Below are positions 24,801 through 34,644 of a stretch of 64,000 nt of DNA, in pieces. The stretch is from Methanosarcina barkeri str. Wiesmoor. GTDB taxonomy: Archaea; Halobacteriota; Methanosarcinia; Methanosarcinales; Methanosarcinaceae. Where the stretch lies: the NCBI RefSeq assembly GCF_000969985.1, contig NZ_CP009526.1, forward strand, positions 3,534,001 to 3,598,000, read 5' to 3'. Below the pieces are notes generated by a model. That model searched no databases, was not told the DNA's origin, and was given only the letters and a program-made list of their open reading frames with translations. The stretch's first letter is position 1. Each line of letters starts with the position of its first letter. Position numbers and translations under genes: made by a program.

Positions 24801-27785
24801 TTCGTTCTGGACGGTAAGGGTCACTGTGTAAGTACCTTCTGCAGTATAGGTATGGACCGGGTTTACTTCAGTTGAAGTGTTTCCGTCCCCAAAGTCCCAG
24901 AGGAATTTGTTGGCGTTAAAGGATCTGTCTTTGAATGAAACAGTCAGAGGAAAAGAACCTGTCTGTTTGTCCGAACTGAAGTTTGCTTCTGGAGGAAGAG
25001 CCTCGCCCTGTCCGATGCAGTACAGGTATCCATTATCTGTTCCGTAGTAGACCTTTCCGTCGGAAAGAGCTGCACCCTGCAGGGTGTATGCAGAATCCTC
25101 CGGTGGGTTGTAGTGCCATGCAAGGGTCCCGTCAGGGTTCAGGCAGTAAATCGAGCCGTCAACTATGGCTTCTGTGAAATAGATGTACGGATCGCCATTC
25201 TCTACCGAAAGAACAGGTGAAGACTTTACTCCTCCGCTAATCGGAGTTTCCCAGATTACAGTTCCATCGGAATCGTTCAGGCAGAACATTGACCCGGTCT
25301 CGCCGTGTTCTCCATGTCCCACATAAACTCTTCCATCATACACAACAGGGGTAGATGTCGAAAAGCCAATTGAGGTTGCCCATCCACTATCAAGGAACTG
25401 CCCTGTATCAGGGTTAAACCCTACTTTGAAGCAGTAACCTGTTTCCTGTCCTCTTTCCGAAGAGGTGTACAGGGCACCTTCAGCGTAGGTTACGGAGCTT
25501 CGGAACATTCCAGGGTCGGAAAGTGCAAAAGAGATGTCGGAACTCTTGCTGAAGTCAACCTCATCTACGAAGGTACCTGTATCTTTTTCGAGGCAGACCA
25601 TTTTACCTTCGAAGACCGGGTAGACCAGGTAATTTCCGACAACTACTGCCCCGCTCCAGAGAAAACCTGACATGTTATTGTTTTCATGCTTCCAGACAAG
25701 GTTTCCGCTGTCGTCGTAGCAGTAGTAGTATTTGGTTCCGGTTCCTCCTTCAAGCCCGTCTCCGATGTAGAGTTTGTGGTCAGAATATGTGATTGGACAC
25801 TCCAGGTTGCCGTCGGTTACGTGTGCTTTCCAGAGCTCGTTTCCGTTTTCCTGGTCAAAAGCGTAGAGATTTCCTTCCATGGTAGGGACAAACAGTGTTC
25901 CGTTCCCGATGGCGGGGGTCGAGGTTTGTGTCAGGTCTCCGCCAAGTTCCTTTGACCAGATAAGGTCTCCGGTCTCTTTGTTAAATGCCCAGACAGAAGC
26001 GTTTCCGGCAGTTACGAAAACCGTATTTCCGGAAATCACTGGCGGGACATTTATGCCTCCGCTCCCGCAGGGTTCCTGCTCCGAAGAAGTCAGATTCTGC
26101 CAGAGGAGTTCCGGGTCCTGGGTTGGGACAGAATTGAATGTGTATCCGGTATGAGAGCTGTCTTTCTGGAACTGAGACCATCCGGATTCAGTAACCGTTT
26201 CGCTTACCGTAATATAGTTGGTTTTTGTTTCGGTGTCGGAACCCCCGTCACCTGTGACCGTCAGGCTGACGGTGTAAGTTCCTGTGCTGTTATAGATATG
26301 GCTCGGGTTTGTCTCGTTTGAGTCCACGGTTCCGTCTGAATCAAAGTCCCAGGCCCAGGAAGTTATTCCATCGCCTGAGGATAGGTCCGTGAACTGGACT
26401 GTCAGTGGTGCTGTACCGCTTGTCACATTCGCTGTGAAATTGGCAACTGGAGCTCCGGAAAGTGGTTCGCTTACGACGATGCACTCTGTCTTTACTTCAG
26501 AATCGCTTCCATCTGCATTTGCAACCGTAAGGTTGACGGTATAGTTTCCGGCTGATGCATATACATGTGAGGGGTTCTGCTCGGTATCAGTCGAATTGTC
26601 TCCAAAGTCCCATAGCCAGGATGTAGGTGTATTTGTGGACTGGTCAGTAAAATTAACCGTGAGAGGAGCATTGCCAGAAGTCGGTGTTGCTGAAAAGCCT
26701 GCAACTGGAGCTGAAGGCGTTTCGTGCGTTTCTGAACTCCCGTAGTTTTCATTTGAAGATATTAGCGGATCGTAGTCAGTGCCGAAACTGGAAGGCACAG
26801 TATAAGACATGTCACCGATTCCGTTTCCGTCACTGTCAGACCCTGAGTAGGCAGTGCCCCAGTAGTTGCCCAGGTATCCGGTGTGGGTTGTACCGTTGTA
26901 AGTGTATTCCATGGGTTCAGTGGAATTCCAATAGGTTATAGCTGGAGGTGTACCGGACATACCAGAAGTGTTCGCGAAATTGTTCAGGTATATTTTATTG
27001 CCATCACCCGCATTTTTCACAACGTTTATAGCAATTCCATTTGAAACTATATTGTTTCTTACTATAGTATTATTCTTTGCAGTTGTTGAATAAAGTGCAA
27101 TTGCTGCTCCTATATCGTTCAGGAAGGTGTTGTTTGCAACTGTGGAATTTTCCCCTCTTAGATAAACTGGATTGCAGTTGTTGAAAATATTGTTTTCAAT
27201 AATATTTTCAGTTGCTGTATTTGGGATATATAGAGAAAAAGCTGATGTAATATTTGAAACAATATTATTTTTAAAAGTATTGTTTTTTCCACCAATGCTA
27301 ATACCAGAATCAGAGCAATCATCAAATACACAATTTCTAACTATGCAGTCATTAGCGTTAATACTTATTGGACTCATTGGAACATTAATTGCCACATTTT
27401 GAATGATACAACCCGGACTTTGGTAGATTGTGATTCCGTTAGGTTTTTGCCCAGCAGTTTTTAGCATTCCTGTGAAATTCTCTATTACACAATTTGGTGC
27501 TGCCCCGTTACTTCCTCCTACACCTAATATCTGGCTATTGGACTTAATAATCACTCCATCTCTGCTCTCACCCTTGAATGTTAGATTCGGCACTTTAATA
27601 ATTTTATTATCGCCGATCTCATATACTCCATTCATGACAAAGATAGTATCTCCGTCTGCACAATTGTCCAGAGCATCTAAGATTTCCTGAGATGTGTCTA
27701 CATTCCAGGTCTTTGCCGATGCTGGTGACACTACCATTATTGAACTTAATATTACAATTATAAAAATATAATATATTGTTTTCAT
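21876..27785 (-). CDS. Giant secreted surface protein B: NosD beta-helix, PQQ propeller and PKD domains
   Basis: The 1969-aa product has a signal peptide (MKTIYYIFIIVILSSIMVV, cleavage near SASA/AK). Modules in order: NosD-type right-handed beta-helix (about 24-345, NTFKNNIVSNI repeats); two PKD (357-530); PQQ-type beta-propeller (about 532-925, opening WSQFQKDSSHTGY); PKD (933-1015); a second beta-helix (about 1015-1250, SIQAAINSADSGDIIKVYPG); a second propeller (about 1248-1640, WYQFHGKVDHLGY); four PKD (1637-1969) ending KTEYIKIT. The order is a near-duplication of helix-PKD-propeller. NosD helices often bind carbohydrate; the propellers need not bind quinone. It starts 233 nt after gene C without the long leader or a terminator between, so C and B are probably co-transcribed. 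No membrane anchor is seen. Confidence 0.88.
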   Translation of the reverse strand: MKTIYYIFIIVILSSIMVVSPASAKTWNVDTSQEILDALDNCADGDTIFVMNGVYEIGDNKIIKVPNLTFKGESRDGVIIKSNSQILGVGGSNGAAPNCVIENFTGMLKTAGQKPNGITIYQSPGCIIQNVAINVPMSPISINANDCIVRNCVFDDCSDSGISIGGKNNTFKNNIVSNITSAFSLYIPNTATENIIENNIFNNCNPVYLRGENSTVANNTFLNDIGAAIALYSTTAKNNTIVRNNIVSNGIAINVVKNAGDGNKIYLNNFANTSGMSGTPPAITYWNSTEPMEYTYNGTTHTGYLGNYWGTAYSGSDSDGNGIGDMSYTVPSSFGTDYDPLISSNENYGSSETHETPSAPVAGFSATPTSGNAPLTVNFTDQSTNTPTSWLWDFGDNSTDTEQNPSHVYASAGNYTVNLTVANADGSDSEVKTECIVVSEPLSGAPVANFTANVTSGTAPLTVQFTDLSSGDGITSWAWDFDSDGTVDSNETNPSHIYNSTGTYTVSLTVTGDGGSDTETKTNYITVSETVTESGWSQFQKDSSHTGYTFNSVPTQDPELLWQNLTSSEQEPCGSGGINVPPVISGNTVFVTAGNASVWAFNKETGDLIWSKELGGDLTQTSTPAIGNGTLFVPTMEGNLYAFDQENGNELWKAHVTDGNLECPITYSDHKLYIGDGLEGGTGTKYYYCYDDSGNLVWKHENNNMSGFLWSGAVVVGNYLVYPVFEGKMVCLEKDTGTFVDEVDFSKSSDISFALSDPGMFRSSVTYAEGALYTSSERGQETGYCFKVGFNPDTGQFLDSGWATSIGFSTSTPVVYDGRVYVGHGEHGETGSMFCLNDSDGTVIWETPISGGVKSSPVLSVENGDPYIYFTEAIVDGSIYCLNPDGTLAWHYNPPEDSAYTLQGAALSDGKVYYGTDNGYLYCIGQGEALPPEANFSSDKQTGSFPLTVSFKDRSFNANKFLWDFGDGNTSTEVNPVHTYTAEGTYTVTLTVQNEHGTDKKVAEDYIYAVKVPTTWPIKRGESIQAAINSADSGDIIKVYPGEYHEVLTIDKNLTLKGIKDPVLNASGFIDSSGVTISADGVEFSGFEITGTEEMCFAINVNAKNVLIEDNLIDDCAEGVWLQGTENTLRQNNISNCWDFAAVLDSTGDNRIYKNTFINNNGKKMGGSNDHISGGSDSFFQSSEPVEYVWNGTKLTGYIGNYYDDYAGSDSNGDGIGDTAYTADAGTDKYPLVLPYSNYVEEQKNESIPENSWYQFHGKVDHLGYSESGPKTNQTEWISEDIDAISSSSPVAAGGKVFVICGTAGMEESTEDIPQLVALDEFSGDILWNVSIPKAVYGSWASPAYDDGMVFTATGPELGCYDAETGEKIWCFNDTVGSQGAVNSGPAIADGMVIFSDWDGSHYYCLDEYTGYLLWSFEVVGDAQSVPAYADGKFYLTSWGYGTSYAGHAYCVDAVTGDQVWHINNIEQNFCGSPAYKDGVLYLTTYNFYGDGDLLALDAVDGSIIWQQNIERTDSTPAFAYGNVYVCGGCSGFSNVQTYCFNASTGEKVWETPSLTGENGGIGGWTCSVAVADGLVYVGTEGNGYFGYNDLYALDAFTGEVAWHTPHAGSTPALSDGMLFSIGADQKVYAFKDSLSSPVADFSADITSGNAPLTVNFTDQSTGTVSSYSWDFNNDGTVDSTEQNPSHTYNATGTYTVNLTVTNAKGSDSEVKTGYINVGSQSSAKPVAAFTASPTSGKTPLKVKFTDTSTGSPTSWFWKFGDGSKSFLQNPVHKYSKAGIYTVNLTVKNAKGKNTVTKTEYIKVITKPVANFSASPTSGKAPLKVTFTDTSTGIPAKWRWDFGDGAKSFLQNPVHKYSKAGTYTVNLTVKNAKGKNTVTKTEYIKVITKPVANFNSSVTSGKAPLKVKFTDTSTGIPAKWSWDFGDGSDSFHQNPIHKYSKAGTYTVNLTVKNAAGRNTVTKTEYIKIT

Positions 27786-28018
27786 ATTACCGCCTTACTT
27801 TTAGAACCTGCTACGAAATTATCTATGCCAACTGATCGTACATTGGGACTCTTATTAACGACTTTGAATCCTGAAAATCAAATTTACAATAGAAAACATG
27901 CAGAGGTTATTCTGTGACGAGCCCTGATCCCATCCGTAAAAAGAGTAAAGAAAATACAAAGATACTTTCTACAGATATACGGTCAGTGGCCGACTCTCAA
28001 AAAAGAAAAAAGATTATG

Positions 28019-29857
28019 TTATGGTGTTGCCACCAGTTTAACATAATCTGTCTGAATGTTTGAATGCGTGACGAATCCATCATCTTCACCATTCTGAACA
28101 ACTAGCACAGTTACGTTGTTCGAATTGTCAATGTAATTTCCGATGTTCGATATTACTCCTCCATTCAACGAAAATTCATACTGTACATTTGCGCCTTCAT
28201 TCAGTTCTTCATATGTTGATAATGCATTGTTCCATATGTACAACTTGGCACCGTAGACATAATCAGTACTATACGCATAGCCTTTCCATGTTACATTGAT
28301 AGAAGTAATCCACGGCTTCTCATTGTCATCAATCTTGAATACAAACCGATGCGCAGAATAATAGCCCTCATCAGTTGTTTCACTAGATGCGTAGTTATTA
28401 TCATCTGCCTTAATGGCATCTTTTTCACCAGAAGAGAACTCTATCGTCGGGTCCGTAGCAGTAGTAGGTGTATCATCTATCTGGTACTTGTAAGCCCACA
28501 TGTCCGTACTTCTGTTAAAGTCGTAGCGAGTATAGTTGGCACAGCCGCAGAGGTATCCACCGTCGTTACCATAGAAGACCCAGCCGCCTGAAATTACGGC
28601 TCCGGCCAGACAGTAGCGATTAGTGCCCGGGGAGGTTTCACTCCAGACTGTAACCCCACTGCTGTTCACGCAGTAGATACCGCCGCTCCCGGAGTTCGTG
28701 GTGACGTAGATGTACTCATTGCCAGGGCCATAGAAGGTCGATATTGCGGGAGAGCTCTGTACCGGACCTACGGAATTGTTCCAGATTTCAGTTCCATCGG
28801 ATGCGTTCAGGCACCAGAGTTTACCCGTAGAGAAGCCGTTGTTGTTACCCACGTAAACCCTGCCGTTGTAGTATGCAGGAGTGGAGGTACTGTATCCGAT
28901 GGATTCGCTCCATTTGTTAGACGCATCGAACTGGCCCGTGTTCGCATTAAAGCCCAGTGAATAGCAGTATCCTGCCAGGGAGGTGAAATAGATCCTGCCG
29001 GTCTCTTCACTGTAACAGATTGAGGAGCGGATCTCGTTTACGTTAAAGCCAAAGACCGTTGAGGCGTCGATTTCCTGAACAGTCTCTACTTCGTAGTTTG
29101 TGAAGTTCGTATAGTTTACCGAAACAAGGTGGCCGGCATCGTCACCATAGACTGCATAGTCCCCGATGATTGCCGCACCTGCCCAGTAGTATCCTTTTGC
29201 GGATGAACAGTCCCTTTCCCATTCCTTTACCATGTTAGTGGGGTCAGTTACGTTGTAACAGTAGTACTTTCCTCCGTCGCTCAGATTCACAGGATCTACA
29301 GAACTCATGTTTACCGAACCGAAGAGAATGTGCTTGTTTCCGTTACTATCTTCTGCATAGGTAATCGGCGTAGAAAACTGGATGGAGGTTGAGGCAATTA
29401 CAGACCCGCTATCAGAAATAGATCCAGTAGATGCATCGACAGCAATAAGGTCAGGGTCAGGATCACTACCATATCCGGTATTCACCACAAAGATATGCCC
29501 GTTACCTGCAGCCGGTGCAGCATTCTGAAAACCTGGATTTCCGATGTCAACCGACCAGCCTCCGACCGAAGTCCCGTCTTTATAGTATTTGGCAAGATTA
29601 CCGTCCGACGCAACCGCATATACGTAGTCTCCGTACACAATTGGACTCGCGTCAATTCCTACCCATCCACCGCAGATATCATGTTGCCAGGACATAGTCG
29701 AGTTAGGGGTGGCTATTGGAGCACTGTCTCCTGTAATTCCACTGTTTACTTTGTCTTTCTGGAACTGTGCCCAGTCGGAACCCAGTGCCGGCTGAGAAGC
29801 CACCACCAGGAGCAATGTCATAAAAATAAAAAATATTTTCAGTGTATGTTTGTTCAT
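28019..29857 (-). CDS. Secreted PQQ-propeller surface protein C without PKD domains
   Basis: At 612 aa this is the shortest of the array. The signal peptide (MNKHTLKIFFIFMTLLLVV, cleavage near ALGS) is nearly the same as in gene E. One PQQ-type beta-propeller (about 28-440) opens with SDWAQFQKDKVNSG and contains repeated GRVYVGNNNGF-type strands. The last 170 residues (DFNRSTDMWAYKYQIDDTPT to YVKLVATP) are a separate beta-sandwich-like domain found in no other gene here. There is no PKD domain or anchor. The ATG is preceded by TAGGAGAGACGAAAAT. It has its own long leader and runs into gene B. Confidence 0.85.
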   Translation of the reverse strand: MNKHTLKIFFIFMTLLLVVASQPALGSDWAQFQKDKVNSGITGDSAPIATPNSTMSWQHDICGGWVGIDASPIVYGDYVYAVASDGNLAKYYKDGTSVGGWSVDIGNPGFQNAAPAAGNGHIFVVNTGYGSDPDPDLIAVDASTGSISDSGSVIASTSIQFSTPITYAEDSNGNKHILFGSVNMSSVDPVNLSDGGKYYCYNVTDPTNMVKEWERDCSSAKGYYWAGAAIIGDYAVYGDDAGHLVSVNYTNFTNYEVETVQEIDASTVFGFNVNEIRSSICYSEETGRIYFTSLAGYCYSLGFNANTGQFDASNKWSESIGYSTSTPAYYNGRVYVGNNNGFSTGKLWCLNASDGTEIWNNSVGPVQSSPAISTFYGPGNEYIYVTTNSGSGGIYCVNSSGVTVWSETSPGTNRYCLAGAVISGGWVFYGNDGGYLCGCANYTRYDFNRSTDMWAYKYQIDDTPTTATDPTIEFSSGEKDAIKADDNNYASSETTDEGYYSAHRFVFKIDDNEKPWITSINVTWKGYAYSTDYVYGAKLYIWNNALSTYEELNEGANVQYEFSLNGGVISNIGNYIDNSNNVTVLVVQNGEDDGFVTHSNIQTDYVKLVATP

Positions 29858-30623
29858 ATTTTCGTCTCTCCTATTTTGTCATAGGGGTTCAGTCTACCTG
29901 CGCGGAAATGTCTGGACTCCCGAAGATTTGAAAAGCGGTTTGACCGGACAGGAAGTTGTTTTTGGTTTAGGGTTTTCGGACCTTTGAAGAAAGCAGGAAG
30001 CGACTGGATTTTGTTTTTCTGTTTTTTATTCTCACGGATTTTTGTCTAGGATCAGCCGGTTTTGAAGTATTTGGCTTCAAAATCCCGGTGATCAAACAGA
30101 AGATAACAGCATTCAAAATCCGGAAAAATACTGATTTGAAAACACAGCCCCAATTAAAAATCTAGCATACTCTTTAGGTAAAATTTATATGTTTCTCATC
30201 AAAATTTTTGCTGAAGAATCTACCTGACTTTCCTGATTCCAGGAAAGAATTCAGGCTAGAGCTGTGTAAAGAAAAATAAGTGCTCAGTTTCTTATCTTTT
30301 TGAAGACCTCCTGTATTTTCATAGGGTTGTCAGTTGGTCTGAGCGGAAGAGTCTGTCTGCATTTCGAATTCTATATTGCAATCAGATAAGGTTTCGGACC
30401 TTTTTGAAGTGTCAGAACAACTGGAGTTTTAAAAGTTTATCTGGAACATATGCTGCGGAAATTTTGATATTTCCTGAAATGTATCTGATTGAACTAATTG
30501 TATCTGATTGAACTAATTGTATCTGATTGAACTAATTGTATCTGATTGAACTAATTGTATCTGATTGAACTAATTGATTATTTTGGAGTTCTATAGATAA
30601 AAATCTTTGGCTAATTATTCTTA
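29858..30623 (-). promoter_or_regulatory. Long leader of the C-B unit
   Basis: No gene is seen here. The block repeats the leader plan of A, D, E and F: promoter-like element (30598-30623), CCGAAA motif near 30395, distal CCCTATGAAAATACAGGAGG copy near 30310, CCGAAAA motif near 29970, and a proximal copy next to the ATG. It contains the 19-bp tandem repeat at 30481-30575. Confidence 0.5.
30481..30575. repeat. 19-bp tandem repeat, five copies
   Basis: GTATCTGATTGAACTAATT is repeated five times without mismatch. A single related unit (ATCTGATCAAACTAATT) occurs at the matching place in the leader of gene D (about 35325) and ATTAGATACAATTAAAC in those of A and E, so expansion happened only here. 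Confidence 0.92.
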
Positions 30624-30684
30624 GCCAGTTGACTAATAATTTATCTCCTATCTCTTTTAGTATAAATTTTGAAATTTAATTTTC

Positions 30685-30724
30685 AAAAAAGAAAGGAGGA
30701 AAACAGCCTTATTCGGCTGCCTCC
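30685..30724 (-). terminator. Terminator of surface gene D, overlapping its last codons
   Basis: In minus sense CGGAGGCAGCC-GAATAA-GGCTG-TTTT-CCTCC then TTTCTTTTTTG. The left arm is the coding sequence for the final EAAE residues, so the stop codon sits in the loop. Confidence 0.62.
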
Positions 30725-33700
30725 GCCCAGAAGGTTATTGTCCCCTTTTTGTTCCCGGAACCAGCATAATCAGTCGGAACCTGTAAAGCTACTGAAGTGT
30801 TTTCCTGACTGTTCCTTCCTACTACTTTCCAGTAATTATCCCATAGCTGAGAGTCCAGCATCAGTCCCTGGCTGAAAAGCTCATCTCCAGCAGAGAAGTC
30901 GCAGACTATGGCTGTAACATTTACGTCGCAGCTTCCTCTGTTTTTGAGATTTAGATACTGGAGCTCACTGTTTTTTCCAGGGTACAGTTCCCCAAAATCC
31001 AGGGCTGAAGGAGAGACCTCGAGAGAAATCACCGGAATAATGGTTACATTCAGGGACACACTTGATGACCCTTTCTGGCTCCCTGAAGAAGCTTCCTCAA
31101 CAGTGATACTATCCGTAAGTTCGTTATTTGTCTCATTCGATTCGGCTATCACATCCCCCGCATCTGCGCTTACCTTAACGCTGTAATCCCCAGACTTAAC
31201 CGGTTTCCACGAGAAATTAACAGCAGTGCTACTGCCCGATACAATCCCTGATACGGTGCTGGTATCCACAACAGCGCCGTTTACGGAAAGGGTCGCGTTA
31301 AAGATTACAGCATCACTTGCGCCGATGTTGTTGATGGTGGCGCCGATGTTGCATGAGGTATTTGCATTAACACCGGACGGCGGGATAATGGAAGAAACAA
31401 TGAGATCAGGCTGGTCCCCCAGAGTCGAAGAGTCGGTTACCGTGATATAGTCTGTTTTTACCTTGGAATTACTTCCCTCTGCGTTTGTAACTGTGAGGTT
31501 CACGGTGTAATTATCTGCGGCAGTGTAAGTATGAGCCGGGTTTTGCTCGGTGGAATCCACGTTTCCGTCGCCGTCAAAGTCCCAGGACCAGCTTTCAGCA
31601 CCATTGGACTGGTCGGTGAAATTAACAGTCAGGGGAGCTTCACCAGAAATCGTATTGGCTGTGAAATCAGCAACAGACTGGCTTGAAGAGTATGCATAGA
31701 CTTTGCCGTCTTTACCGACTGAGTATACAACCCCATCGACGATTGCAGGTGTACTGCCACCCCCTTTGTCCTGCCAGATTAGCTCTCCGGTGTAGGCATC
31801 AAGACAGACGAGACCGGAACCTCCGGTCCCTACGTAAACCTTGCCGTCGGCAGCCGCAGGCGAGCAGGTCCAAAACCCGATGTTGTCTTTGGGATCGGTC
31901 TCCCAGACCAGTTCTCCTGTTGTGGCATTGAAGCAGTATGTAATATAACGAGAATAACCACTGCTTACATATATATTCCCATAAGCATAGGCCGGGGTCG
32001 AATCTGTACCTGTGATGGAGGTGTTGGACCACAATACTGAACCGTCAGTGATATTCAGTGCATAAAGCTGTGCACTTTCTCCTTCCGGGTTGTAGGTCGT
32101 AAAGTAGACAGCATCGTCGGTTATCATCGGAGATCCGCAGGGGTTGCTGCTTATATTGGCATGTTTCCAGATCTCCTCACCGGTATCTGCATTGAGGCAG
32201 TAGACCAAATTTTCACCGTCATCACTGAAGCCATGCCAATAAAGAACATAGACTTTATCGTCCTTATACGCGGGACATGACTGCGCATAAGATGAAACAG
32301 GTGCACTGAAATTCCATAATTCTTCTCCGGTGGATTCCTCGAAGCAGAAGTACTGGTTACCCTTCCAGTTAGATGAGAATACCTTCCCGTCTGCAACCAT
32401 TGTGCCGCCGTTTACCGAGTTGTAAGTGGTACCCTCAGGGTAGTTGTTCAGGCCACACCATACTTTCCCGTCGTCATAAACAGGTGAAGACCAGGAACCA
32501 TAAAAACCACCGCCATCCGCTTCACCGTGATCGGTAAGGACGGCTCCGGTCTGCTGGTTAAGACTGCGGATGACAGACATTCCGGTATCGTTGTCATTGC
32601 AGTTTACAAAGATCCTGCCCCCTGATACTGCAACCGAAGAACTTCTAACAGCACCGATGTTGTCACTTACCCAGAGTCTGGTGGCTGTTGATGGTGCAGA
32701 TCCTTCGGAAAAGCCACTGTGCTGTGCATCTTTCTGGAACTGCGGCCAGGAATCGTTTGTAGCCCATTCGGGAACATTCCAGGGCTCGACTATTATAATA
32801 CCGGATTTCTTAACAGTATTACTTTCGTACTGGCTTGAAACGGTGAGGGTTACGCTGTACGTGCCATCTTCGGCATACTGATGGGTCGGGTTCTGAAGGT
32901 TTGAGGTAGTATTGTCACCGAAGTCCCAGGACCAAGTGGTCGCAGAGTTGGTATTATATGAGGTATCGGTGAATTCAACTGATACGGGACTTTGAGTGCC
33001 GGAAACACTATATGAAAAGTCCGCTACCGGAGTTATCTGATCCGTGACATTGATAAGTCCTGTTCTTGTGGATGTATTGGAACTGCCAGAACCTATAACA
33101 GTGAGGCTTACCGTATATAAGCCGTTATTTTCATATATATGATAAGGGTTCGTCTCGTTCGAAGTGGTATTGTCTCCAAAGTCCCAGAGCCATCCGTCTA
33201 TACCATAGCCGGTGGATTCATCGGTAAACGACACGTTGAGCGGGGCCTTTCCGAAGGTGTTTTCAGCGGAAAAGTCTGCAACAACAGGATTGGAATCGCT
33301 TCTTTTGAGGGCGAAAGTACAACCCGCCGCTCCTTTCCACTCATTGTTTCCAAAAAATAAATACCCCTGCTTAATAACAGCCCCGCCAAGAACATATTGC
33401 TGCATACTCTCAGGAGGAGTCCAGTGCCAGACTTCCATGGCATCGGTGTTACTCGCATTGTCCCTCAGACAGTACACCGTTCCGTTTTTGACATTTGTTG
33501 TAAAGTAGATGTAAATGTCTCCTGTTGAATTCTCATAGTATGTGGACACTGTGGGCGAAGACTGGATGATGCCGTTTGCAGTGTACTTCCATATTTCCGA
33601 CAGGTCTGATGCATTCAGACAGAAAAGACAGGGCTCACCACCAGATTTGAACATCTTGCCGACTCCGACATAGAGCCGTCCATTATATATGGCTGGGGTC

Positions 33701-34644
33701 GAAGTGCTTGGCCCTATACTATGTGAAGCCTTATCGGTCCTGACAAACTTCCCTGTGCTTTTATCAAATCCTATTACACAGCAATATCCGGAGGTCGTCG
33801 TGAAGTAACAGCGACTGCTGTTTTCATCATATGACACCGACGACTGGATCTGGCTTCCGCTATTCGGTATCGAGAAGACAGCAGATACGTTAATCTCATC
33901 CACAAGCTCACCCGTATTCTTGTTGAGGGACGTCAGGTTCATATCCTCCCCTCCGAATACAAGGTAATCGCCGATTACTGCAGCTCCTGCCCAGTAATAA
34001 CCGTCTCCTTCATAACTCCAGCACTGGGTTCCATTGTCATAGTAGCAATAATAAGCAGATGGGTTCCCATAGCATGTTCCAAAATAGATCCGGTGGTCTT
34101 CATATACAACGGGGGTGTTTAACTGTGAATAAGACCCCCCAAGTCCTGTTATATTCCATAAAAGGTCCCCGTTTCTAATATCATATGCAGAGAGTTTTCC
34201 CCTGGAGCTTTCGGGGTAGAATATCGTTCCGTTACCGTAGCATGCAGGCCCAAGATTCTCTCCGGATGTAACGGTGTTCCATATATATTCTCCCGTCGTG
34301 ATGTTATGGACACTTATATTGTGGCTACACACGGATACTAAAAGATCATCTAAAACAAGGGGGTCCGTATTCATGTATCCCGTATGCGTAGACCATATCA
34401 GGTCAGGGTCATCAATAGGACCTGCCTGCGATGTAACCCCGGTGTGATAGAGGTTGTTCTTGAACATCACCGTATCCGATGAATCAGGCATAGGTGCGAC
34501 TGCAACAGGTGTTTCACCACCTTCTCCGCCTGATGAACCTCCGCCTAATAGCCAATCTGAAGTCATTGCAGATGCCGGGATAATTGCCATCATCAGAAGA
34601 AGTATTGTGCAAAGAATGGGTATTTTACTTTTCATTTTTTTCAT
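30709..34644 (-). CDS. Giant secreted surface protein D: two PQQ propellers, PKD, CARDB and intact C-terminal domain
   Basis: The 1311-aa product has a signal peptide (MKKMKSKIPILCTILLLMMA, cleavage near ASA). Modules: propeller 1 (about 50-450), two PKD (451-620), propeller 2 (about 630-985, opening WPQFQKDAQHSGF), PKD (986-1070), CARDB-type adhesion domain (1076-1180, PDLIVSSIIPPSGVNANTSC), and a C-terminal beta-sandwich (about 1190-1311, PSALDFGELYPG to FWAEAAE). Unlike A, B, E and F it lacks the repetitive PKD tail. Its C-terminal domain is the one whose 3' vestige lies behind the other four genes, so D probably keeps the ancestral end. It has its own long leader and a terminator overlapping the last codons. 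Confidence 0.88.
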   Translation of the reverse strand: MKKMKSKIPILCTILLLMMAIIPASAMTSDWLLGGGSSGGEGGETPVAVAPMPDSSDTVMFKNNLYHTGVTSQAGPIDDPDLIWSTHTGYMNTDPLVLDDLLVSVCSHNISVHNITTGEYIWNTVTSGENLGPACYGNGTIFYPESSRGKLSAYDIRNGDLLWNITGLGGSYSQLNTPVVYEDHRIYFGTCYGNPSAYYCYYDNGTQCWSYEGDGYYWAGAAVIGDYLVFGGEDMNLTSLNKNTGELVDEINVSAVFSIPNSGSQIQSSVSYDENSSRCYFTTTSGYCCVIGFDKSTGKFVRTDKASHSIGPSTSTPAIYNGRLYVGVGKMFKSGGEPCLFCLNASDLSEIWKYTANGIIQSSPTVSTYYENSTGDIYIYFTTNVKNGTVYCLRDNASNTDAMEVWHWTPPESMQQYVLGGAVIKQGYLFFGNNEWKGAAGCTFALKRSDSNPVVADFSAENTFGKAPLNVSFTDESTGYGIDGWLWDFGDNTTSNETNPYHIYENNGLYTVSLTVIGSGSSNTSTRTGLINVTDQITPVADFSYSVSGTQSPVSVEFTDTSYNTNSATTWSWDFGDNTTSNLQNPTHQYAEDGTYSVTLTVSSQYESNTVKKSGIIIVEPWNVPEWATNDSWPQFQKDAQHSGFSEGSAPSTATRLWVSDNIGAVRSSSVAVSGGRIFVNCNDNDTGMSVIRSLNQQTGAVLTDHGEADGGGFYGSWSSPVYDDGKVWCGLNNYPEGTTYNSVNGGTMVADGKVFSSNWKGNQYFCFEESTGEELWNFSAPVSSYAQSCPAYKDDKVYVLYWHGFSDDGENLVYCLNADTGEEIWKHANISSNPCGSPMITDDAVYFTTYNPEGESAQLYALNITDGSVLWSNTSITGTDSTPAYAYGNIYVSSGYSRYITYCFNATTGELVWETDPKDNIGFWTCSPAAADGKVYVGTGGSGLVCLDAYTGELIWQDKGGGSTPAIVDGVVYSVGKDGKVYAYSSSQSVADFTANTISGEAPLTVNFTDQSNGAESWSWDFDGDGNVDSTEQNPAHTYTAADNYTVNLTVTNAEGSNSKVKTDYITVTDSSTLGDQPDLIVSSIIPPSGVNANTSCNIGATINNIGASDAVIFNATLSVNGAVVDTSTVSGIVSGSSTAVNFSWKPVKSGDYSVKVSADAGDVIAESNETNNELTDSITVEEASSGSQKGSSSVSLNVTIIPVISLEVSPSALDFGELYPGKNSELQYLNLKNRGSCDVNVTAIVCDFSAGDELFSQGLMLDSQLWDNYWKVVGRNSQENTSVALQVPTDYAGSGNKKGTITFWAEAAE

